Part shown: positions 1 through 20,415 of the stretch, piece by piece | How positions within the stretch are numbered: position 1 is the first letter of the stretch | Layout of the letters: each line of letters begins with the position of its first letter | Assembly (NCBI GenBank): GCA_020536535.1 | Contig: JAHLWZ010000426.1 | Span: forward strand, 1-20,415 | Length of the DNA: 20,415 nucleotides | Reading direction: 5' to 3' | Source: Pelomyxa schiedti | Lineage: Eukaryota > Evosea > Pelobiontida > Pelomyxidae | The notes under the pieces: model-generated | What the model saw: the letters and a program-made list of their open reading frames with translations, nothing else | Database searches by the model: none | Told to the model about the DNA's origin: nothing | Made by a program: the position numbers and the translations under genes

Positions 1-680
1 GACCCGGGGTTGCGGGCTCGGAACCGAAGGCCCAATCGGTTCCGCTGCCTGCTCCCTGGTGCTCCCCGGTTGCCGACTCGTTGGTGTGGGCATTTGGGCC
101 TTGGGGTGCTGTTTGGCTTCTCTTCCCACTGTCATTGGCAGCAGCAGCCCCAAAGCCAAGTCACTAAACTCAAAGCCAAGGAAAGCCTGACTGAAACCAA
201 AAATTTTTGTTTTGTTGTATTCAAAATTTCTTCTCGTACTGAGGGAATTGGGGGTGGGGTGTTGATTCCGGGAGAAGGGGTCACTCTATGGCTTCACGAA
301 GCTGTGCTCCACGTAACGCACACTGTGGATTCCCCTCACGAAGTGGATATGAGCCAATTAAGCACTTTGCGTGATGGAGGTGATATACACCCCAAGTCCA
401 TAACAGAGACTGAGTTCAATACAACTACAAAAAGGTCCAACCCCAAAACGAACGCACCCGAACCCAACCCAAAAACATCCCCACCCACTTGGTCCACTCT
501 CATTCACTTGTTGCCCGCCCACCGGTGTCACACGCCACTCCCTGTCCTATCGTTGGTTTGGCAGTTTGATATGATGTGAGCTCTAATCTTCCGGCCACTG
601 CATCATTTCCTGTTACCGGAATAGGAGGACGAGAACAAACAGAAAAAACAAACAAAAAAAAGGGGATCGTAATCTCTTGA
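1..680. other. Upstream region without a supportable gene
   Basis: No convincing coding sequence was found. A 190-codon open stretch (about 10-579, plus) begins on a non-ATG codon, has low-complexity Pro/Thr/Asn composition and no recognisable motif. The first 80 bases are GC-rich and the last 50 are A-rich, leading into the start codon at 681. The stretch probably holds the promoter and 5' UTR of the BEACH gene and perhaps the edge of an upstream gene. No TATA box stands out. Confidence 0.5.
20..43. repeat. Short inverted repeat (8-nt arms, 8-nt loop)
   Basis: GGAACCGA at 20-27 is the exact reverse complement of TCGGTTCC at 36-43, so a small hairpin could form. It lies in the GC-rich start of the window, outside any supported gene. 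Function is unknown and chance is possible. Confidence 0.4.
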
Positions 681-13047
<12,367 letters not shown>

Positions 13048-13251
13048 CTTTTGGACTTGAACTTAAAGTTGTAGTTGTGCAAATACAAATGTTTTTTTTG
13101 TGTAAAAAAAATGAAACACCAACTCTTTATGTTCTTTCTTCCTTTCATTTTAAAATTTTCTCTATAGTAGTGCAGCCTTGGCATTTTCCAGTGCCTGTGC
13201 CCCGTTCTCACACAGCATTGCCTGTGTAGTGCAAATATGTAATAAATAATG
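13048..13251. other. Convergent 3' region of the BEACH and AARSD1-like genes
   Basis: The 204 bp between two facing stop codons is A/T-rich, with T8 at 13092-13099 and A7 at 13104-13110. No gene is seen. Both 3' UTRs must fit here or overlap. Confidence 0.7.
13241..13246 (+). terminator. Candidate poly(A) signal AATAAA for the BEACH gene
   Basis: A canonical AATAAA lies about 195 bp after the stop and 6 bp before the stop codon of the facing gene. If used, cleavage would fall inside the antisense coding exon of that gene, giving overlapping 3' ends. No matching signal for the minus-strand gene (TTTATT on plus) was found in the gap. Confidence 0.4.
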
Positions 13252-15014
13252 TTAGTGTAAGAAAGCCCATAATTGGGGGGAAAAGCTCACCCTCCCCTGT
13301 ATGCGGTTGCTCTTGCCTCCTCCCTTTCCCCCAAGGGCCGCCATTACAGGTGCTGTGGCCTTTTTCACAAGGTCCAGTGGTCCAGAGAGTATGAATACAC
13401 CAGGACCAGTGCCCGATTCAGCATCGGAGGATACTGAAAGGAGTAGGAATTCCGGGCCACATTTCTCTCGCACTGCGGCTTCCACTTCTTGGAGGGATTC
13501 CATGTTACCGGCATCACGTGTGTACAGGAGGAAGGGGTGTGGGGATGTGGCTAATGCAGCCGTTACTCGCGTGGATAATTCCTGGGCCTCGTAGCGGGCT
13601 ACTTGCTCTAAAAGTTTCTTGCGCTGCCGTATCAGTTGGATGTTTTCTGCCTGCACAACAGTGAAAAAAAAAAGTGAATGTAAGGAAGATACAAGTAAAG
13701 TCTCAGAGCGCTGTGTAAATACATCTGCTGGGCAGGATAAAATTCGGGACAGTGCTTTATCTCTCTCATATCCAATGGAGGCGAATTTCAATTCTCGTTG
13801 GCCAGCAAGGAAAAATATTCTAACAACGTTCTTGCGACTGTGCTCTGTGTCTGATAGTAGAATTCTGAAAGTTTGTAGTTCAGCTGTATTCGCAATATGG
13901 GTGCCACCACAAGTGGAAGTATCATAACCCTCAATTTGGATAATCCGTATATCTGTATAAGTAAAAATTAGCAATTTTAAAGCTGTTTCCGTACTTCGAA
14001 AGAAACAAACCTCCTTCAGTTGGAATGGAGCCCCTGGAGCGAAGACCACTAATGGAGTTCAGTTGGTCATGGCTCACAATTTGGACATTCACAGGGACAT
14101 GCTGACGAATAGCAGCATTTTCCAGGTCTTGAAGGAATAACAGATCTTCGTCACTTATTTCTGCTGCTTCGAGTTCCACAGAAGTAAACGTGTCATGGAG
14201 AGCCCACCCTAAGATGCAAGACACTAAGTTAATGGAGACAAATGGCGGATGTAGTTTGTTTTCTCAGTTTTCTTTAAAATCCAGAGAGAGCTTCCTTACC
14301 CACAGTCTTGAGATTCTTGTGCTTCATTGCCAAGTGAGAAAACAAGTGCTGTGCCGTGTGCTGCTGCATATAGTCATATCTCCTTGCCCAGTCCACACTG
14401 ACACTTACGTCCTCCCCAACAGCAGGCAACGCCGCAACCTCATTGTCACCGCAAGTACTACTAGCAGGGGCAGAAGAAGTAACAGTACTAGCAGCAGCAG
14501 CAGCATTAACACCACCATCCGCCGAAGCAGGTTTTTCCGCTGAATTAGAACTCGAAACGGTACGAGGAGGGATAACCACAGTGTGACGGACTCCAGCGCC
14601 CGAGGGCAGCTTCTCAACGCGCGTGCAGCGGAACTTCACACCCCTCGAGTCTAGAATCGTACCCACGTCCCCCGGCTGGCCCCCTCCCTCCACATACAGC
14701 ACAGAATCAGGCAGGTCGATATACCCTACCCTCTCACTTGTAGGCGCAGACCCCTGGCTACTCGCGCAAGACGACGCACCAGAAGCAGAAGTAGTGGAAG
14801 AAGTGGGAGTGGGTGTTGTAGTAGTAGTAGTAGCAGCAGTGGGTGCTGCTGTTGGTGGTTTGCTGTTGTTGTTGTTGTTGTTGTTTTTGGTGGGTTTGGC
14901 GGGTGTGGACTTGGTGGCAGCACTGGGCTTGGCGGCGGGGGCCAGCGACGATTGGAGCACGGGGAACGACGCTGTTTGGGTGTAGGGCTGTCGTTGGCAC
15001 AGGAGCAGTGTCAT
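13252..15014 (-). CDS. Alanyl-tRNA editing protein, AARSD1/AlaX-type, 4 exons
   Basis: Free-standing homologues of the alanyl-tRNA synthetase editing domain hydrolyse mischarged Ser-tRNA(Ala), a cytosolic proofreading step. Exons on minus: 15014-14300, 14208-14011, 13952-13693, 13650-13252 (523 aa). It starts TLLLCQRQPY, like the CQRDSY start of animal AARSD1. Key blocks are SVLYVEGGGQPGDVG, MQQHTAQHLFSHLA (HxxxH), KTVGWALHDTFTSVELE (across intron 1) and GYDTSTCGGTHIANT (CxxxH); these supply the four expected zinc ligands. The C-terminal C-Ala-like part ends with GGKGGGKSNRIQGRVS. It is longer than animal AARSD1 (about 410 aa) because of two low-complexity insertions, one before the EGGGQP block and one before DWARRYDYMQQH. 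All three introns (91, 58, 42 nt) are GT-AG. It lacks the aminoacylation catalytic domain, so it is not AlaRS itself. Confidence 0.93.
14818..14885 (-). repeat. Trinucleotide tracts encoding poly-Thr and poly-Asn
   Basis: On the plus strand, (GTA)5 at 14818-14832 is followed by GCA units, and (GTT)7 lies at 14865-14885. On the coding minus strand these give runs of Thr and seven consecutive Asn in the Ala/Thr/Pro-rich N-terminal insertion of the AARSD1-like protein. Amino-acid repeat runs of this kind are common in some protists. Confidence 0.85.
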
Positions 15015-15297
15015 CTTCGGGGTAGGTGAATGGGATTTGGCTCGGACTGAGGATTTCGCCTACGACTGATCGGGAGGCCGAATTTGAAAGTGCTAATCAA
15101 AGAACGACAAGGAGGGAAAAACAAGTTGGGGGAGGGAAATGAAAGTTTGGCGAGTTCCTGAGACTCCAAAAAAACTCGGGGCAACTTCCCCTATGTATGT
15201 TCAGGAGACAAAACGGAAGGAATCGGAGGAAAATAAAATAAAACAGAAAGGCGAAAAAAACAACAACAAGGGCCACAACACCATTGGCAGGGACTGA
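15015..15297. promoter_or_regulatory. Divergent intergenic region, probable shared promoter
   Basis: The 283 bp separate the start codons of two head-to-head genes. The left part is mixed sequence and the right part is A-rich (about 15225-15280), like the A-rich stretch before the BEACH start. No clear TATA box or known motif is visible. It must contain both promoters and 5' UTRs unless these extend into coding sequence. The minus-strand start is bounded by an in-frame stop 16 codons upstream. Confidence 0.55.
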
Positions 15298-15372
15298 ATG
15301 ATGACTGGGTTATCAAGAGCGGTGGCTATTGTAACGATTCTGGTCGGCGTAGTTGTGTTGGGAGTGGAGGGA
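15298..15372 (+). other. Signal peptide of the secreted protein
   Basis: Residues 1-25 show a short polar start with one Arg, about 15 hydrophobic residues (Ala/Val/Ile/Leu) and a small-residue exit near GVEG-IG. This is the standard pattern for co-translational ER targeting. The exact cleavage site is not determinable by eye. Confidence 0.8.
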
Positions 15373-18300
15373 ATTGGTAGAGTCACACCTGCACTGAGGG
15401 AGGAATTCATCAAGCGAATTCAGTCACAGGGAGGTGCTGACCTCCACCAGCCAAGTGGGGAGGAACTCACAAGGACCGCTAGGTCCCTGAACCTTCTCAG
15501 AGAGCCGGATCCACGTAGAGTGGTATGCGTAGTTTCTCCTGTTTGTGCTGTGCGATTTACGTTTATTTTTTTGTGTTTGTGTTTTGTGCATATCTGACAC
15601 TTCAAACTCCAGAGGTACGTGGACATTTCTGGTAATACGTTAGCAACGAGGAGTTACGGTCAGCAGGATACCAGCTTCTTGAGGACCGAAGATGGAATAA
15701 GTAACCTTCCTTCATTGGCCCAGCTGGTGCCTAAGAATTGTGAATTTTCCTTTCAAACATGGTTACTCTTGCAGTGTCGGATGGTCGCCGGTATAATTTG
15801 TATACACAAGGAGAAGTAGCTGGACCAGTGAAAATCCTTGATGACCTGGGTGTAACTGATGCTCTTTGCAAATCCAATGGGTTATACTTGTCAACCAATG
15901 TATGTTCTCCACTGTAATTAAACAGTTTGAACAGTCACATAAACCATCTTCTCACTTTTTCTTCCAGGTTGAACCAGAGATATCAAGAGGGGATATCATC
16001 ACAACAGGAAGTGACTGGGATTGTTGGCACACAAACACACCAGGTCCGTTGTATCGAATGGCACTCGGGAATCCCACAATGGTGACAGAGGGTGTTGCGT
16101 TTGTCTCCACTACCCGCGATTTATCAATGAGCGAAGTGTTTGCCCAACAATCGGTTTTTGATTTCTCTGAAATCGTCGACTGATCAGTTTTCAACAGATT
16201 CGCCTGAGAGTACAACCTACCCCATTAACCGACAACGGCCGTACGACCAGATACGGCGTGAAAAAAACCACGCTCTTTGGTTACAATTACAACGAGGTGG
16301 GCGAACACAGTTGGCGTTTGGTTTCCATTAACTTGTTACTTTCAGACTTCAGGGGACGCCATTGAGGAGTTACCTGTGTGGCAGAACTCTTCTTTAAGTC
16401 TGGACTGTACGTCTTGTTACGCGTACATCAGGTCCTACACCACCTACAACTCAGTGTCGGCTTTCGCGAATTCTAAAACACCTCAGTGCTACTGTAGATT
16501 TCCAGTTGGACCTTTCGTGGTGGTACTGGGCTCCGACAGGAATACAGTGGTTTTTGGCACAAGTTTCTGGTTCTGCCAAGGCCAAGGTCGATTGGGCACT
16601 GTCTGCAAATTTTGCCAGTTACAGTTTCGAGTACGAAAAGAGTATTTTGCCGGCTGAGGTTCCTCTACTTTCTATCAGTCTGTGCGTTTGTGGACTATGC
16701 TGGCGTATGTTTGAAATGTGCTTTTTTTTTTCTGATTTAGTTTGTTCTATTTCTGGCACATTTACAGCACTGGGATTGTATGGAGACCTCATATTTGCCT
16801 TTTCCAGTGACGCCTCAGTGAAAGGAACTCTCTCAGGAGGTGCTGCACTTGAGGGCTTTGCCAAAGTTGGAGTTATGTATAACGGAACCTGGTCGACAAT
16901 CAACCAATTTCAGTCTCCTACCCTAACTACTAAACCTCTGGACATTGCCCTTAATGCGTATGCCCACTTCCCACAACAAACAACCATGTTGAGTTCTGCA
17001 GTTCAACTGACGGTTTAGTGAAATGACATTGAAGGCAAGTCTTACTCCAGTGGTGACTTTTAGGCTCTCAGATTACATTACTGCCAATGTATCATTCTCT
17101 GCCGCAATTGGTGCTGACCTGTCTTCGTCTATCAATACCAGCATATGCTTTCCATCTGCCAATGCAGAGGTTTAAACCCCATTCAATTGCATTTCCCTCT
17201 CATGTTTAAAAAAAAAAAAAGCTTTGGTATATGCTCAATTTGAATGAATCGATCTCCACTCTAAAAATCCCCCATGTTCCAGAGTTGACATTTGGTGGCC
17301 TTCTTCCTGCCTCTTGGGAACAAGGTAACTTGTCCAAAGAATCACCCGTTCCCATGACTATGTTTTTTAGTTATAAAGCCAAAGACCACCCTTGCATCCT
17401 GCACGGACTGTTTTGGGTGCGGGCAAGTGCCACCTTCCAATGAAACTTCGCCACCAGCAGTGCAGCAGCTTACAGAACCAGCTGGTTCTGCGTACATCTT
17501 CAAATAAATCTCCCTTTTCCACCCACCTCAGTTCCTTTAGAACTCATTACATTGTGATGCTAGACAAGGCCACAGGTTTTGATTGTGCCATATCATGTCA
17601 CCCGTACGCTTGTAGGCATAATTTCATACTCTCTTAGAGAATCTTAGATACGTAATTGTGAAATTCTGTCAGTCAGTCGATAAGACTGGATGCAACACAG
17701 GAATTCCATATCCATACAGCTGCAGCTCTTCAAGGGATCCTACAGTCTATATCTGGCAGGAAACGTTTATTGATTCTACTGGCTATTCTTTTGCATTTCT
17801 TGATCTCTACTCCGATGACAGTACCTTCTGTCACGGGTGGTACGTTACACTATCTGAGATCGAGAATAATGAACAGAGCAACTATACTGCTAAATCTGGG
17901 ACGTTAGAGATGTAGGTTCACTCTTTCAGCTTTTTCACTCATTGCAACCACAGGGATTTTGTCGTACAAACACCTTTGAACTCACTCCCTGGTGTCATTT
18001 TATATGGAAAAACAGTTAGCAACTGCGATCGCTGGTACGGCATCTTTGATGTTCCTGACTCTTCCTGGTGGTCTGATGTCTGGCTATATGTCTCTGCACA
18101 AACGTATTCCAATACCTCTCCTTCCTCCTCACTCAACCGGGAAGGAAATACACTGTATCTAATGCTCTACCAACATTATACGATGAGAATTATGCTGGGA
18201 AACTGTTTTCTTCAGTTACTTCCTCTTTTTTTTTTTTCCCCCCTCTTACATAGATAAGGGTGACCATATTGAAGTTATGGTTTGGGGAGGGTTTGGGCAA

Positions 18301-20415
18301 TCTTTTTTCTATGGCTGGTTACCCAAATTACTATTTTCTTTTCCTTTTGTGGGTTATGTTCTTTCAATACCCAGTATGTCGAAAGGAACATATTCTCTTC
18401 TCGAGTATGACATTCAAATACAAAGTAATTTTAACAACCAAACGCAGGATTTCCGGAAAAGGCCCGTCTTGGTTCACTTGTCAAGCAGAAAAAGGAAACC
18501 CTGGTTTTCCTCCATCCTTTTTGGTATCTATTTTTTTAAATCTGATACTCTTCCAAGATTTCTTTGTGTATTCTGATTCTCAATCTGCAATTTATCAGAG
18601 AGTATCTACTACGGAGCATGCCATCTTGGTGTGTTACTCTTCTCACTTTCTTGTGCCTTACATAATGCAGGATTCGGAAACAACTGTTTGACTTCCTTAT
18701 CAAGTTCTATACTAAGAGACCTATAGATATATTTATATGCTGCTCAGGAGGACCTCGTTACATGTAATTGCTCCATTTACGGTTACGTTGATATTCCTGA
18801 TATTGGTGTCCCTTACTCGAATTTTGTCGTATGTTCAATATGGGATCTTGAATCGGAGAAGCTCATTTGGTAATAGGACCAAGAAACTTACATGAACATC
18901 AGATTACCTCCTGGCAATCCCAGCCTGCTTTATATTTCAGCAGTACCAACAACTAACGAATCGACATGGATGACCTTTGATGTTGCACCATATAATGAAG
19001 TCGATAAACCTTTCGAATTCATCAGGGGGGTATAACTTACCTGCGCTTTTATCACGTTCGTGATGTTTTTCAGGACTCCCTTGGGGTTCTTCTCTTGTAT
19101 GATATCGATTTTTATGGCTATGAGAACCTCTTTGTTGCCCTCCATATCCCGGAGGGGGAAACAGCCTCGTATGAATTCACCGTTAGCCCAATATTTTATG
19201 CAGAATCAGGGGAAGAAATGAATGGTGCAGAAAACCAGCCCCTATCATCAATTAACCACTTCTCACTTGTCTTGACTCAGGACGTATTGCCACAGAAGGT
19301 CTACATACTTTCCACTTTTCGAAGGCACAGAAAAGTGGTGTTAGAGCATCTTTAACAGCGTCAAACTTTGCTTTTTATATGTTTACATCACCTGTCGACC
19401 CAATTTGTGCGCTGTCGTTGTTTTTCCTTCAATTTTTTTCCTTGGTGACTTTCGTCAGTAATCTCTTTCGACGTATTGGATATTATTTGGGGTATGTTTC
19501 CATATGATGCCTATGTAACTGAAATTATTTAGACGACACTTCCGTACTTTGCCTAGAGACAACCTACGGATGTGAATTGCTCATTGAACCTGGTGACGAA
19601 GTATTTGGAGATGCATCGGAAATATATTTCTACATTTGGGGATTGTCTGATTTGTCTTATACTCAGCGCCTCACTGAAGTCTTTCCAAATGAAACAATTG
19701 CAGAAATTTTTACAACATCAGGTAGCCTGATCCTACATTTATCCTGTTATTAATCTGCAAATCTTCCAGCTTCGGGGTGCATATCGTTTAACATTATTCC
19801 TGACCCACACTGGAGGGGAGTACTTGTAACGATTCTAACGCTTGTAGGAGGTTGAAGATGCCACAATCTCTGTTTGCGTCTTATCACTTTTTTTAGAGTC
19901 ACCTGTCTTGTTTGCTTCTACAACACAAGTGGCCCCCACTCTAATTGAGTCTGACTGGGTGGCACCTTCAGGAAGCTTTGGTGTACTCGCGGTTCCAACT
20001 AACAACTCTACCTTCGTGTTTCTGTCTGTGTCAACGGAGTCTAGCCTCATGTGTTTCAGTATTACTGTGGAAGAGGTTTCTTTTTTCTTTGTTCCCCAAC
20101 CTTTTTATGACTCGATTTTTTTTTTTCCCAGTTATTGCCAATAACTGCGGCGTTGCAGTCGGAACGGAATCCACTGACGGCTCAGGACATCAGAAGTGGA
20201 GGGGTTACGTTCCACATAACTATCACAACGTCACAGTACAGATTTTTGACCTACCTTCTTCTTGCCAATACCTCTTACCCATCTTTACTTGTATCCACCT
20301 CCTCTTCCTTTTTTTTTTTTGGTTGACTTCGACCTCTTCCTCAGATAACTGAAATTGTGTCCGATAAAGAGGAAGCAGCAGGCTGGAATTCAGTTGTTGT
20401 ACCACTTTTGGGGAG
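15298..20415 (+). CDS. Secreted or surface multi-module protein, family unrecognised (3' end outside window)
   Basis: At least 29 exons give more than 1,220 residues, still open at the window edge. The first ATG follows an in-frame TGA directly and begins a signal peptide: MMTGLSRA, then a hydrophobic core (VAIVTILVGVVVLGV). The first third includes LDCTSCYAYIRSYTTYNS, WYWAPTGIQWFLAQVSGSA, LYGDLIFAFSSDAS and PELTFGGLLPASWEQ, suggesting long beta-sheet sequence. A Cys-rich link follows (ASCTDCFGCGQVP), then SFRTHYIVMLDKATGFDC. The second half repeats beta-type modules with 'YG.FD.PD' or 'W..f.vP' cores. Asn-X-Ser/Thr sites are frequent, consistent with secretion. No transmembrane helix is seen so far. 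I do not recognise the family. A PPC-like or other extracellular beta-sandwich fold is an inference. Confidence 0.75.
17954..20415 (+). other. Tandem beta-type modules of the secreted protein
   Basis: Similar segments recur along the spliced protein: WYGIFDVPDSSWWSDVWLYV (exon at 17954), IYGYVDIPDIGVPYSNFV (18748), TWMTFDVAPYN (18877), VLLLYDIDFYGYENLFVALH (19074), DPHWRGVL (19770), SDWVAPSGSFGVLAVP (19897), YRFLTYLLLANTSYPSLL (20132) and GWNSVVVPLL (20345). They fit repeated extracellular beta-sandwich units joined by Cys-containing links (TCNC, GCISF). Repeat length and boundaries need alignment; the series continues past the window. Confidence 0.5.

Larger units (their letters stand above)
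15298..20415 (+). other. Predicted exon map of the secreted-protein gene
   Basis: Exons: 15298-15522, 15613-15700, 15775-15899, 15968-16153, 16198-16296, 16346-16453, 16506-16704, 16768-17000, 17035-17169, 17222-17324, 17371-17491, 17532-17611, 17677-17902, 17954-18103, 18145-18214, 18259-18317, 18375-18523, 18558-18628, 18671-18685 (microexon, uncertain), 18748-18828, 18877-19029, 19074-19298, 19331-19406, 19459-19491, 19533-19721, 19770-19850, 19897-20075, 20132-20290, 20345 to the window edge. All introns in this model are GT-AG, 32-90 nt, and every junction keeps phase. The least certain are 17001-17034 (alternative 17013-17034), 17612-17676 and the microexon. Confidence 0.65.

Noticed and set aside
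10-579. 190-codon open stretch on plus at the window start
   Set aside because: It starts on TTG, has low-complexity composition and no motif or splice partner, so it is not supported as a gene.
14623-14985. 120-codon plus-strand open stretch rich in Val/Leu
   Set aside because: It is the antisense of the low-complexity repeat tract in the AARSD1-like gene.
17013-17034. A 22-nt intron in the secreted-protein gene
   Set aside because: A 34-nt alternative from 17001 to the same acceptor also keeps phase and matches the smallest credible introns here.
20135-20352. Reading NCGVAVGTESTDGSGHQKWRG in the last 300 bases
   Set aside because: The alternative frame from 20132 joins in phase to the previous and next exons and gives a continuing beta-type module, so this one is a shadow.

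Overview
This is nuclear DNA from a eukaryote, most likely a gene-dense single-celled protist. Every protein is split into many short exons by very small introns (about 32-111 nt, mostly 40-55 nt). The splice sites are mostly GT-AG, TAA and TAG end the two completed genes, and base composition is moderate. There are no operons, Shine-Dalgarno sites, rRNA, tRNA or CRISPR. I cannot name the lineage from the sequence.

Layout. 1-680: no supportable gene; upstream/5' region. 681-13047 (+): one giant gene of about 63 exons and about 3,100 residues for a BEACH-family scaffold protein (relatives: LYST, WDFY3/ALFY, neurobeachin/LRBA). In order it has an alpha-helical (ARM-like) N-terminal region, a ConA-lectin-like domain, a second helical region, two tandem PH-BEACH-like units, a complete BEACH domain and C-terminal WD40 repeats. 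13252-15014 (-): a four-exon gene for an AARSD1/AlaX-type alanyl-tRNA editing protein (523 aa) with all four predicted zinc ligands and two low-complexity insertions. It converges on the BEACH gene with only 204 bp between the stops. 15298-20415 (+, runs off the window): a secretory protein with a signal peptide, at least 29 exons and more than 1,200 residues of Cys- and aromatic-rich beta-type modules. I do not recognise its family. It is head-to-head with the AARSD1-like gene, with 283 bp between the start codons.

Functionally the three genes look like ordinary neighbours: membrane trafficking/autophagy scaffold, translation quality control, and a cell-surface or secreted protein. Nothing suggests a shared pathway. 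I see no strong candidate for a new multi-gene system. The most unusual points are the doubled PH-BEACH unit, several non-canonical or awkward splice junctions inside well-conserved BEACH sequence (one non-AG acceptor, one GC-AG, one GA-AG, one unresolved one-base frame mismatch), probable microexons, and the unassigned modular secreted protein.
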